Below are positions 22,763-32,644 of a DNA stretch of 64,000 nt, in pieces. Source of the DNA: Grammothele lineata. Lineage: Eukaryota > Basidiomycota > Agaricomycetes > Polyporales > Polyporaceae. Within the stretch, counting starts at the first letter, position 1, and every line of letters begins with the position of its first letter. A program made the translations under genes and the position numbers. Under the pieces are notes generated by a model that had not been told where the DNA came from, searched no databases, and saw nothing but the letters and a program-made list of their open reading frames with translations. The stretch spans positions 558,001 to 622,000 of the forward strand of contig NDFF03000317.1 in the NCBI GenBank assembly GCA_002150815.3, in the 5' to 3' direction.

Positions 22763-23640
22763 TTGACTGACGGTGACGCCGCACCTTCCAGCGCGTATGA
22801 ACGTGGACTGTCGCCGATGCGACTTATTAAAGATGAAGAGGACATCACGATAGATCCCCACGCAATCCACCGCCAATTTTGGATGTCGGATGAGGACGCC
22901 AGGTGTGTCCTACCCAGGACGTATACTGAGTCATCTTCTAATCCTTTCGTGCAGACGGTTGGCAGGATTTTTGGCCTACCGATCACCCTCCACTTTCACG
23001 TTCAGCGTGGAGCATGTGCCTACGGACATTGTCTGGCTCGCCATATCGCAAGGACGGCAGGTAATGGCCATGAAACGTTCACTACAACTTATTCCCTTGA
23101 ATGTGTGGATTGTCGGCGCAGTTACAGGCTTTGGCCTCCGTCAAGACAACGGTGACGTGCGGCCTATAGCCCATATGTCTATTCGCCTACTACGCGACGT
23201 CGACTGCGATGCTGTGACCACCATGTTGAACCGCGCGTGCTTTCCTCCCGGTAGCCACGCCGCCCCGTTGCCACGGATGACCCAGCTCCATGTATCCCTA
23301 ACCGGCTTAACTACTACTCGTGTGAGCTTCACTTTCACTTTCTATAGCCGTGTCTCATCGCCACTAGTTAGACTTTACCTTCTACGATGGCACCAATCGA
23401 TTCGGGGAAAAGCAACGGATGATGAAGTTGGCAGCTCCGCTTCTCGGGATAGGCGACGTCGTTTTATGCGAAGCCGGGCTCCTACGAGACGGGTTTATCC
23501 CCAACGCAGACGGCGCCATCTGGCGCTCTACTTTCATGGCGTCAGCAATTACTCGCCTGTGTAGAGCTCCCCACGAAAGGTACGATGAGTGGAAGGAACG
23601 GGATGAAGTCAGCGGGTGGAAGCGTGCGATTGTCGTGTAG
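22763..23640 (+). CDS. Helitron-neighbour family member M6
   Basis: Exon beginning around 22763 (start codon not identified) with DEEDITIDPHAIHRQFWMS, an intron GTGTGT..GCAG, then an exon with NVWIVGAVTGFGLRQDNG and MSIRLLRDVDCDAV, one or more introns around 23235-23420, and a last exon with LLGIGDVVLCEAGLLRD and WRSTFMASAITRL, ending at 23640. DxTIDPxxIxxxxWMS matches DVNIDPAVIQVEDW of M3. The GIGDVVLCEAGL strand matches RLGDLVVAEVQL. Together with M3 this is the clearest evidence for the family. Confidence 0.55.
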
Positions 23641-24009
23641 ACCGCAGTGTCTGGTATCAGCCTATCTACATTCTTGCTATCGTTGGGGCTTTCGGATCCA
23701 TAAAAGAATCGGAACCAAGGGCGGCGGGCCGCCCCTCAAGAGGCCAAGTACTTACAGATAAGAAGCCTTGACTCAACAGACGGCGAACTTGTTCAGGAAC
23801 TTCGTTCAATTCGCCCCAGAGTGTGTAAATCACGTGCGTACATGAATCAAAGCGGCCTGCCGGGCCTGTCGGCGTTACACCCGCAGCCGGAGCCGCCGAG
23901 TAGCCGCCGGCGAACAGGACCATCATGGCGTTGTCTCGCTCTGGGACGTCAACTTGAAGCACATCTCTACTAGATGCGTACCTGTTCTATTGCTCTCTCG
24001 TCTTCATGT
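23641..24009. other. Right edge of the inserted block
   Basis: Holds a 7-bp GC-rich hairpin with a two-base loop (GGGCGGC GG GCCGCCC, 23719-23734), followed by the small palindrome CCTCAAGAGG, and a TCTCTACTA string (23964-23972) preceded by A. A 98-codon minus-strand frame (MLQVDVPERDNAMMVLFAGG) is open here; I cannot assign it. The broken F-box copy begins immediately to the right. Confidence 0.4.
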
Positions 24010-25830
24010 TAATTAAGCGTGGGACTCATTCGCGCGAAATCCTAGAGCGCATATGCGCGCACCGTGCGACCGCCACACACAGACCGTTCACGCCGGGAGT
24101 CCAGAGGGTAAGCCGCTCTCTGAGATCTGAGGACCTAAGTTACTTATAAAGGCCTCCGAACACTACTGCGAAGAAGCAGTGAGTTCGTCTCATTACCGTC
24201 CTCATGCTTGTTGAACCCAGTTGCTTCCGCCTAGTCCTTCACTGTCAGTGATTTCACGCCGAGAGAGCTGACGCGATTGCGCAAATACGCCGCTTTCGTC
24301 AGAACGGTCGACTCCCGACTTGCCCTTCCGCCCTTGGTCCTAGGAGACGATGCATGGTCAACGCCCATCAAGCATCTAGGTCCAGACGATTTTCCTCGTC
24401 TCAGCTAGGTCTACATCACCTATGATGTTGTTTCAGACCACCCTTCTCCAGACAGACACCGCTACAGACACCGCCTCTACCCTCCGATGACACATCTCTA
24501 TCATTTCATTGGCAAACCTCTTCGCGATATCGACATCGTCATGGGGTACCACTCTGACCCGAGACCTCTACGGCCTCATCGACCAATCTTGGAGTTTCAC
24601 AAATAAAGATATCGACATCTATGCACCAGGCGCAATTATCCCCACCTTGACTAACCTGGCAGCTCGCTGTCCGAGGTTACAAAAGTTCTCCGTTATCACA
24701 AACGGCATTCAACCTCGTTTCACCGAGGTCGCCACCGAGACCGTAGTGGATTAAACCATCTCCGTCGTGCGCTATCAAAGGGATCATGGCCACACCTCGT
24801 GCCCTTCGACGCCTAGCCTCTCTTCCCTCCCTTCGCACTCTTTGCGGAGACCTCAAAACTGCCGATTACCTGAATAAATTCGCCTCTATCCTCGCTAGCG
24901 TTTCACACCCTTTCCCGTCATCGCACGTCTTGGGACTTGACTGCGACCATTCCGCCAGCTGGGTTGCAGAACTCCTTCGCCGGAACCAATCTCCACATAT
25001 CAATCATCTAGACCTCCGTATTCAGTCCGATGTACTTCCCGGACAAATGCGTGCCCTCGCAAGTAGGTTGAGAGCTTATATGATCCTTCTGCACCCGCCG
25101 TCGAGAGGTTCGAACTCTTCCTCGGCGCGTCCCAACAAACCAGCAAAGACGCAAATACACCCCCAGATTTCTTCCGTTCGACTCCCTAACTTGAGTTTCT
25201 CGGGTGAACATATGCGAGGATTCGTTCGTGGGGCTAGATGGCGCGACGCCCGAGAAGATAGCACGTTCCTGGCCGAAACTGCGCACGGCGTCGCTGGTCC
25301 CCGCTTCGCCTCTCCCACTTACGCAACGCTGTCGGCACTTCCGCGTCTCATTCAATCCTACTCTTCCTTCACCATGATTGGTTTTCCACTGAGGGACATC
25401 GACCAATAGCGCACCGAAGTAGCGCATTCACTAGGACGTGGAGAGTCTAGGGCGCGTTTGTGCACCTCAACTGGAACACCTCGTGGTCGGTCCGTCACGT
25501 CTAGGCTCGGATCCATTGCCTGCCCTCGCGGCGCTACTATCGTTATGGACGCCGAATCTGAATACTGTGGATAACGATGGTCCTGACAAGATGGCGAGGA
25601 GATCAATGAGCTCGAAGCCGTTGCCCTCACTCTCGTGGCGGTCGCCGTTAACCTCTTCGCACGCAACCGGCGCGAGCGCACGGAGACCACGCTGGGCGAA
25701 CCCCTCAACGTCAGCCTCGAGGCGGTTCTCGGTCTCGTCGGGGAATATGCCGGAGGGGCTTCGCTGGGGGTGGTACGAGGTCCCTGCCTTGGCTACTACC
25801 TTCACTGTAATGAGAAGGCAGGTGAAGAAT
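24010..25830 (+). pseudogene. Broken F-box / leucine-rich gene
   Basis: Pieces in all three frames align in order with the intact F-box genes: HSREILERICAH (about 24030), LTRLRKYAAFVRTVD and WSTPIKHLGPDDFPRLS followed by a stop, then ATPRALRRLASLPSLRTL, LGLDCDHSASWVAELLRRNQSPH, and finally VGPSRLGSDPLPALAALLSLW (about 25490). Several stops and frameshifts separate them, so no product is expected. Its orientation and position mirror the intact gene at 38198-39983 across the ABC transporter pair. Confidence 0.75.
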
Positions 25831-26350
25831 TAGCACAATCTCGACGTCAGGGCTGATAGCCTTGAGGCAAGGTCAGCTGAAGTCGTAGCATTCCAAACAT
25901 TCAGGGCGGCCAGAAGGCACGCACCCTGATCCTTGCGCTCGATATGCATCAATAAGCTCGCGACAGCCACTCTAAGCTTGCGGGCGAAGTCTAGAGGAAG
26001 GGTTGCATTTACTTTTACTGAACGGGGAGGATCGGGGATGAGGGGCTCACTTCGAGGTGCTTTGGTCTGTGTATCTGAGATGGCACAAGCCATGCACCCA
26101 ACTAAGCCACCGTGCCACCAGGGAGCTGTCGTCTGGCGTGAGGAGGGCCAAAGCGCAGCTATGGTTAAAGTCGTGCGCCTTGGCGACCGGCGTCTCCATC
26201 AGAAGATACGTCGCAGGATATCACGGAGGGACCAACATACCCGCTTCCCGGCAACTGTGATGACTGGTGCATGCGGGGAAGAAATGCACTCTTGTCGTTC
26301 ACTTGAACATATGCTTCCGCTCCGTGTATAGCACCAAAATAATCTACACG
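25831..26350 (-). pseudogene. Y-segment remnant, copy C
   Basis: On the minus strand the pieces NDKSAFLPRMHQSSQLPGSG (about 26250-26310) and, after a possible GTATGT..GAG intron, ALALLTPDDSSLVARWLS (about 26100-26150) align with the mirrored segment at 36850-37140. A further open piece, LPLDFARKLRVAVASLLMHI, lies downstream around 25950-26000 and is unassigned. No continuous gene can be assembled. It marks the outer end of the left arm of the ABC inverted repeat. Confidence 0.45.
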
Positions 26351-26828
26351 CATGGATCATCGGCGCTTCCATCTTCACGGCACGATGAACGGCATGTGAA
26401 AGAACAACGTTTAGTTGAGGGTCATTCGACCCGGGTTCGCCAATTTAGTCGCGGTTCAAACTTGTTCAGAGGAACGTAAGTATAGCTTCGGGTCGGGGTA
26501 AGTACAAAATCCGTATGCGTACCTTTGCCTTGTGATCATATCGCCCGTGCAACCTTAAGCTGACTAGCCGTGATCATCCCATAGTCGTAGCACCATCGTG
26601 GTGTAAATGGGTCGACCAAGGGTCGAAAGGAACGAGGCGATTAAGTCGACATTCAGGGGTGTTGCATCTTGGGGAGATTTGCTACGGCTTGGCAAGAAAC
26701 GATTGGTTCGTTGGCATCGAAGTCGGAACTTGAGCTTGAGTAAAGTTGAGTCGTGGCCTAGTCCGTAGAAACTGAGCGAGGTGGTGGGGCGCCCGTGCTG
26801 GAAAGGGACGTGGCTGGGCCGCGTCGCG

Positions 26829-26860
26829 CTCCTGCTACGCTCTTGTCTCCTGCTACGCTC
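26829..26860. repeat. Small direct repeat upstream of ABC copy 1
   Basis: CTCCTGCTACGCTC occurs twice, separated by four bases, in the leader region of the transporter. The second arm does not show this doubling at the same clarity. Confidence 0.5.
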
Positions 26861-27016
26861 CTGCCGGACCCTCCGCGTTCGTTCACTTCTCCTCGGACTC
26901 AGTTTCGTTTAAATATACGCCAATGAACCACTTTCACCCCTTCTCCAACACGCCCTCCGCGTTGAGTGTGCGTGCAAACGCCTCCGATTCTCTCTGGTTC
27001 GCGCTCTTCGACGCTC

Positions 27017-30000
27017 ATGTCCTGCGACAACTACGGCGTGCCCAACGGCACCGACTGTGCATGCCCTCCAGGCTTCGGCGGCGCCAACTGTTCACAGCCT
27101 GCTTGTGGAGGAACTATCTTTCAAGGGTCAAAGCGCCCCCTAGCAAGCGGATCGCCATCTGCAAACCTCACCTCCTGCGCTTGCGAGGACGGATGGACGG
27201 GAACGGGATGCAATGTTTGCAGGACCGCTCAAGCATGCCAGTCGGGTTTCGCCAGTGTCTCCGGCAATTCTTCGTCTCTCGCCGGCGTCGCGTCCGGTCA
27301 AAGTGACACCTTGACGTGCAATGTTGCTGCAAGGGTGTTTTCTGCGGGAGAGATGAGTTGCGTGGTGCAGGTAAGCCATAACTTCTTCACGGATTCTCCC
27401 GCGTCCTTAGGGGTCTTGTAGAATCCGGCACTTCAATCTCTGTTTCCTGGCACCTCTACTCTCACGTTTCTCCGCAACCTCAACGCTCCCCTGACTCCCA
27501 TCCCGAACACGACCGCGTTCGGACCCAGCGGGTCGGTGTATGCGCAAGTTTTCTACCAGGGCGTCGAGCAGTTCTTCTGCAATGCGGATTCGTGCACCCA
27601 AGACCTTGGGGACGGCGGCGGCAGCGCGGACTGGAACTGCCAGAACCTGAAATGTACATGCCTCTCGGGGACGTTCTGCGGCTCGTCAACCTTCGACCTC
27701 GCAGGCCTCATCAACGCGCTCAGCGGCAACCTCGGGATTTCCTGCGACGCCCCTTCCGCCGAGAACAACACCGCGTCGTGCACCTTCCAGCAAGACGCCA
27801 TCGGGCATGCCTTTGGACTTGGAGGGCTCGCGCTGACCGGATGCACGTTCGGAGAGTGCGTCGCGCAGAACGTCATCGACACCATGTTGAACAGCACGGC
27901 TGGGGGCAGCGTGTTCCTCAGTCACCGGGTCATCGCAGGCTTCGCCGTCGTCGGTGGTCTGGTCGGCCTCGCTCTTCTCTTGCTCGCCCTTGGATGGGTC
28001 TCGCAGCGGCGGGCGCGGAAGAACGGCGTGCACACGTTGGCTCCGGCTGGTGGCGTCACGGTGGCATGGTCGGACGTCAGCTACTTCGTTCCTCCGTCGA
28101 CATCCAAGTCTGCCTTCTGCTGCTGCCGCCGCCGCCGCCGAAGAGCGGAGAATCACGACCAGAAAATCGTGCTCGACAATGTCAGCGGACGCGTCGCCCC
28201 GGGCGAGATGATGGCAATCCTCGGGCCGAGCGGGGTGGGTAAAACGGCACTCATTGAGACCCTCGCGCGCAGACACAAGTCCGGACAGACCACAGGCGCT
28301 GTCGCCTTCCCCAGGGCTGGCAGCGACGGGCCCCGCATTGGCTTCGTACCGCAGCAGGACGTGCTCTCTCCGATGCTCACCGTGCGCGAGGCCCTGTTGT
28401 TTGCCGCGCGCCTTCGTCTGCCTGAGGGCGTTCCGGACTCGGAGAAGGCGACGTACGTGGACGCCGTTCTGGCGCGGCTGGGGATCGCGGGCCTCGCGGA
28501 CGTGCGGATCGGGAGCGGGGAGCGGGGCGAGATTAGTGGTGGCGAGAGGCGCCGGGTGAGCATCGGTCTCGAGCTCGTCGCGCGCCCGGACGTGTTGCTC
28601 CTTGACGAGCCGACGTCGGGGCTGGACTCTGTGTCCGCAGTGAAGGTGGCGAACGTGCTGCATGCGCTCGCCCACGACCCGGACGCGCCGATTGCGGTCA
28701 TTGCGTCCATTCACCAGCCGAGGTGCGTAGTACAGCTGATCAACCGGTCGCACTGCCGCTTACGACTAGCTTCTGCAGTTCCCAGGTTTACCACTTGTTC
28801 GACAAGATCCTCCTTCTCTCCCGTGGCCGCGCGCTCTACTCGGGTCCTGGCGGCTCAAGCCCTGCACAGCACTTTTCCGCGCAAGGCATCGCGTACCAGG
28901 AATGGCACAATGTCGCGGACTATCTCCTGGACATCGCCTCGGATCCGCCTGTCGGCTTGTTCCAGCCCTCGAGCGGCACCTCGAACGACGTGCAGTCGTA
29001 TCCTCCCTCGCCAACGGACGACGCCGAGAAGGGTCTTACGAACGTCTCCACGCGCGACGCTTCGAGCGAGGAGCCATCAGGTCCCCGGCGGGGGCCTCGG
29101 CAGACGCGCTACACGGCCACGTTCCTGACGCAGCTCGCGATACTCTCTGGAAGAGAGTGGAAGACCCTTCGGCGGGACAAGACGCTCCTCCTGATGCATA
29201 TAGCCGTCGCGTCTGTCTTGGGCGTGTTCTGCGGTATGTGCTCAGGCCATTAACCCTTCTCTGAGAGCTGACGCCGGTGCAGGCGGAGTGTACTTCCACA
29301 TCGATAACACCATTGCAGGCTTCCAGTCGCGAGTTGGATGTCTTTGCTTCTTGGTTGGTCTTTAATGGACATAATAGATCCTACGCTCATTTCTCCTTCC
29401 TTTCTAGGGCGCACTCATCGCGTTCTCATCGATCGGGGCCCTGTACAACATCGTAAAGACCCGCTCGCTGTTCCTAAGGGAGCGGTCAGCCTCTTATTAC
29501 AAGTCAGTCCTTTGTGGCGTTCTCATATCGGCCGCGCTGACCTACCTACACACAGCCCCGTGGCTTGGCTCCTGTCTCGTTTTGTGTTTGATGTTCTTCC
29601 CCTGCGCATCGTACCGACAATCATTGTATCGTCGATGTATGTTATTTTCTCGTTGTCTTCGTTCACTGAAACTGACTGCTTCGTAGTACATATTGGATGG
29701 CAGGGCTTGCAAACGACGCCGCACACTTCTTCAAATTCCTCTTCGTCTTGGTCCTATACACGCTCTTAATGACTCTATTCGTGCGTCAACTTTGCTCGAC
29801 CGTTTTCTCCGCTGCTGATCAACGCCCTTGGTGGTCGTCATTCCAGAACTTCTCCTTCGCATGCTCCTTCCGCAACGGCGGGATCGCGATCCTCATCTCA
29901 GCCATCGCCGCTCTCCAGCAGACGATGTTCGCGGGCTTCTTCGTCTACCTGGACGGCATCCCATTCGAAATCGGCTCCATGCAATGGTTCTGCCCGCTCA

Positions 30001-30300
30001 AGTACACGCTCGAGGCGCTCGCAGTCAACGAAGCCGGCTCTGGGCTGATGGTCGTCGATTCGCTCGATGGTGTGCCCGTCGAAGTCTCGGCGGTGTTGTT
30101 CATGAAGACGGTGAGTGGTGAGCGCTCCCTGCGGGCTCGGACGCGAATAGTGGCGCTGATGCAGTGTTGTGGGGTCGCAGCTGTTCGGGTTCGGCGAGAA
30201 CAACTACTACAGGGACGTGCTCGTACTGTCCGGGTTTATCGCGGTCTCTGCGGTCGGCGTAGTATTCACTGTGTGGTTCAAGGTCCGCGAGCGGCGGTGA
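27017..30300 (+). CDS. ABCG half-transporter with EGF-like ectodomain, copy 1
   Basis: Nine exons with consistent phases: 27017-27370, 27422-28722, 28779-29233, 29283-29353, 29408-29502, 29556-29636, 29687-29780, 29847-30110, 30181-30300; 944 aa from the first in-frame ATG. N-terminus: two EGF-like segments (CACPPGFGGANC, CACEDGWTGTGC) and a Cys-rich ectodomain. A membrane helix around VIAGFAVVGGLVGLALLLLA is followed by the ATPase domain: Walker A GPSGVGKT (K392), signature ISGGE (S490), Walker B LLLDEPTSGLD (D513-E514) and H-loop IASIHQP. A C-terminal ABC2-type membrane domain follows. This is the Adp1-like ABCG layout, an ATP-driven exporter at a membrane; substrate unknown. No signal peptide is visible before the first EGF repeat: the frame is open upstream to about 26966 but has no ATG. 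Confidence 0.85.
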
Positions 30301-30490
30301 GTTCGCCGATGGCCAGCCTGGCCTAAAGGCCACATCTTTTCTTGGGGATCTGTGGGACATTCGGGGATATACGATTGGAAGCGCTTGATCTGTGTAAGTT
30401 GCCCAGTATGTGTCGTTATGGCCGTGCGTGTATTCTTAGGCTTTCTTTCTTGCCCGTCGGAGACGACGTTCCAATGCAATTCGTTGGAGT

Positions 30491-31540
30491 TATTGACTTG
30501 TTCCAGTGTCGCCTGTGCGAATATCCGGTTTGTCGTGAGCTGTACGGTACGCGCTAATCCAGCCTCCTCAGACCACAGTCCCTCGCTTTCTCCTCCTTTC
30601 TCCCGCCATGAGTTTCCGGGCTAGACCGTAGTCGGCCACCATCGAAGGCGGCACAGCAGGGAGCAGCAGCGTCACGTAACAACGACGGCTTGGCGTCGCC
30701 GGTCGCACACTTCCTGCTTGTCTCTCTCGGCTGATACGCATTTATGTGCTGTCAAAATCCGGTGTTACATGCGCCTCTCGAGGCAGACGAAGGCCGGCGC
30801 CGCTGCTGGAAGCTGACGGCCATCCCTGCGGTTCATTACACCGCGATTCGCCACACGCTCAGGCCGCACTGGAGGGCAGTGGAAGCCGGGGCTAAGCCGC
30901 TCACACGGCGACACGGAAATCAACTTGGCAAATGCACTTCAGAGAAGTCCGCATCTACTTCCCGACTCTCGAATGTCCGATTGAATCGCGCATTGCTCCG
31001 TGACGCTGTTAGCCTGGGCAACGGTCCTAGTACTGCTAGGAGTACGGTCCGTACAGAGGAATCCCTGTTTCGACCTTGCGTTGCTTCGCTGTTTGACATG
31101 CACTCGTGCCATGCGTCGGTGGAGCTCTGTGACTAAAGACTTCCAGAGACGGTCCGAGATTCGCTCTTTCTCGCGGACGCACACAAGGGCTTCATGCCCG
31201 CGGGTTCGTGCATGTGCTCCTGGTCTACTCCCGGCCGTACTGCGTAATACATCCAACGCCGACGGCACTGATTAACTCTCATCCTATCCCCGCTGGGATT
31301 CCTTCACTTCTCAGAGAGACATCTTCGGGGATACTGCAGCACTAAGTACGTATGCAGTGGCTATGCGAGGTGATGCATACCTGTGACGCTGGGCCGCGAC
31401 ACGGCTTCTTGGATGATCTCTCGTCACAGGCAGCTTCCGAGGGCGTCCTATGACCGTCTCGTGCCCGCAGAAGCCTTCCTGGCGCGCGGTCAACAGCCTC
31501 GGCATACGACATTGCGATGAGAGACTGGAGCAGCGCAGGA
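30491..31540. other. Unique spacer at the centre of the inverted repeat
   Basis: Several short overlapping frames, none with family resemblance. Not shared with the other arm. Probably upstream sequence of the cerato-platanin gene. Confidence 0.4.
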
Positions 31541-31541
31541 G

Positions 31542-31547
31542 TATAAG
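31542..31547 (+). promoter_or_regulatory. TATA-like box of the cerato-platanin gene
   Basis: TATAAG 129 bases before the start codon, followed by a pyrimidine-rich leader (31590-31670) with repeated CTCC/CTAC motifs, as is common for strongly expressed basidiomycete genes. Confidence 0.5.
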
Positions 31548-31670
31548 AGACCGCGGCTGACCAGCCGTAGACCTCAGCAGCAGCTCACTCGTCCGCCTTC
31601 GCTCGCATCCTCCGAGTCCACCCTACTCTCCCCTACTACCACCTTCGTCCCTTTCACGACCTCCACCGTC

Positions 31671-32093
31671 ATGCAGTTCAAGGCCATCGCACTCGCGCTC
31701 CTCACCGCCGCTGTCGCCTCCCCCGCGCTCGGCGTGACGCTCTCTTACGACGAGTCCTACGACAACGCCTCCGCGAGCCTCTCAACGGTCGCGTGCTCGG
31801 ACGGGACGAACGGGCTGCTCACCAAGGGCTTCAGCACCTTCGGCTCCCTCCCACACTTCCCCAACGTCGGCGGCGCGCAGGCCGTCGGTGGCTGGAACTC
31901 GGCGTCGTGCGGGACGTGCTGGCAGTTGACGTGGAATGGCAAGAGCATTAACGTGCTTGCGATCGACCACGCCGACGAGGGCTTCAACGTCGCGAAGGCG
32001 GCTATGGACACGCTCACGGGTGGCCAGGCCGCGGCGCTAGGCCGGATCGACGTCGACGCGACGCAGGTGGACGCTTCTGCGTGCGGGCTGTAG
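31671..32093 (+). CDS. Cerato-platanin family secreted protein
   Basis: Intronless, 140 aa. Residues 1-21 form a signal peptide (MQFKAIALALLTAAVASPALG). The mature part has the family pattern: YDESYDNASASLSTVACSDG, GLLTKGFSTFGSLP, GGWNSASCGTCWQLTW, INVLAIDHADEGFN and the end VDASACGL. Four cysteines (in VACSDG, SCGTC and SACGL) fit the two disulfides of the double-psi beta-barrel. These small secreted fungal proteins bind chitin oligomers, loosen polysaccharides and can trigger plant defence. Length and motifs are complete, so it is probably functional. It is the only recognisable gene between the two ABC transporter arms and has no partner copy in this window. Confidence 0.93.
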   Translation: MQFKAIALALLTAAVASPALGVTLSYDESYDNASASLSTVACSDGTNGLLTKGFSTFGSLPHFPNVGGAQAVGGWNSASCGTCWQLTWNGKSINVLAIDHADEGFNVAKAAMDTLTGGQAAALGRIDVDATQVDASACGL

Positions 32094-32644
32094 ATGACAT
32101 ACGGGTCAGCGCGGTTTTCTTGAGATCGAAGGATAGGTAGGATGCTGACATTGCTTCGATTCCCCTCCTTCAGCATTCGACGCATTATATTCGAGCCGTT
32201 CTCCGCAGACGCAAGTTGCTTTGATGATGGATGGACATTCATGAACGGACACTTACTAGGGACGATGATGTTTGCCACGGACTGTTACGGACACTATTAC
32301 ACGCATTGCACGGTTTTCATCCGATTCCTCATTGTGCCCGGTTTGAGAGCTTTGTGTAAGTCACTCAGATTTCAGCGCCGTTCTGTTGTGCGAATCGCGG
32401 ATCCCGGAAGAGAATCTGAGAAGGGTATAGCGTGAAGCTGAAGTCTGCGATGACTGTCGAAGTAGAAGTGAACTCAGAGACGCTCGGGCTCGGCCGCAGG
32501 CGTCTCTTTTTCAAGTTCGACAGCTCAGTCGACGTTGTCTGCCTATCGCACGTCTGGCGCGCGAGCTCGTGAGGTGTCTTGTGGATGTGCACCCGATATG
32601 ACAGTCGGGTGCAAGTTAACTCGCGCACTTGTCGAATCTAATAG
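32094..32644. other. Downstream of cerato-platanin
   Basis: 3' untranslated region and spacer; no gene recognised. The right arm of the inverted repeat begins at about 32645. Confidence 0.4.

Larger units (their letters stand above)
26060..30490. repeat. Left arm of the ABC-transporter inverted repeat
   Basis: The reverse complement of 32645-37120 reads through the same series: Y remnant, a non-coding stretch with GGGTCATTCGACCC and CAGAGGAACGTAAGTA, CATCCCATAGTCGTAGCAC, the nine-exon ABC gene, and then about 190 bases after the stop (GGGGATATACG(A/G)TTGGAAG, TTGATCTGTGTA(A/G)GTTGCC). Coding parts are very similar and introns are diverged, so the duplication is not brand new. Confidence 0.85.

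Noticed and set aside
23666..23962. 98-codon minus-strand frame at the insert border
   Set aside because: No family resemblance, no paralogue in the window, no splice-linked continuation; not called as a gene.
27592..28753. Long open frames overlapping ABC copy 1 on both strands
   Set aside because: They are GC-driven shadows of exon 2; only one frame carries Walker, signature and membrane motifs.
30744..31275. Overlapping 90-130-codon frames in the central spacer
   Set aside because: They lie on both strands over the same bases, with no motifs or copies elsewhere.
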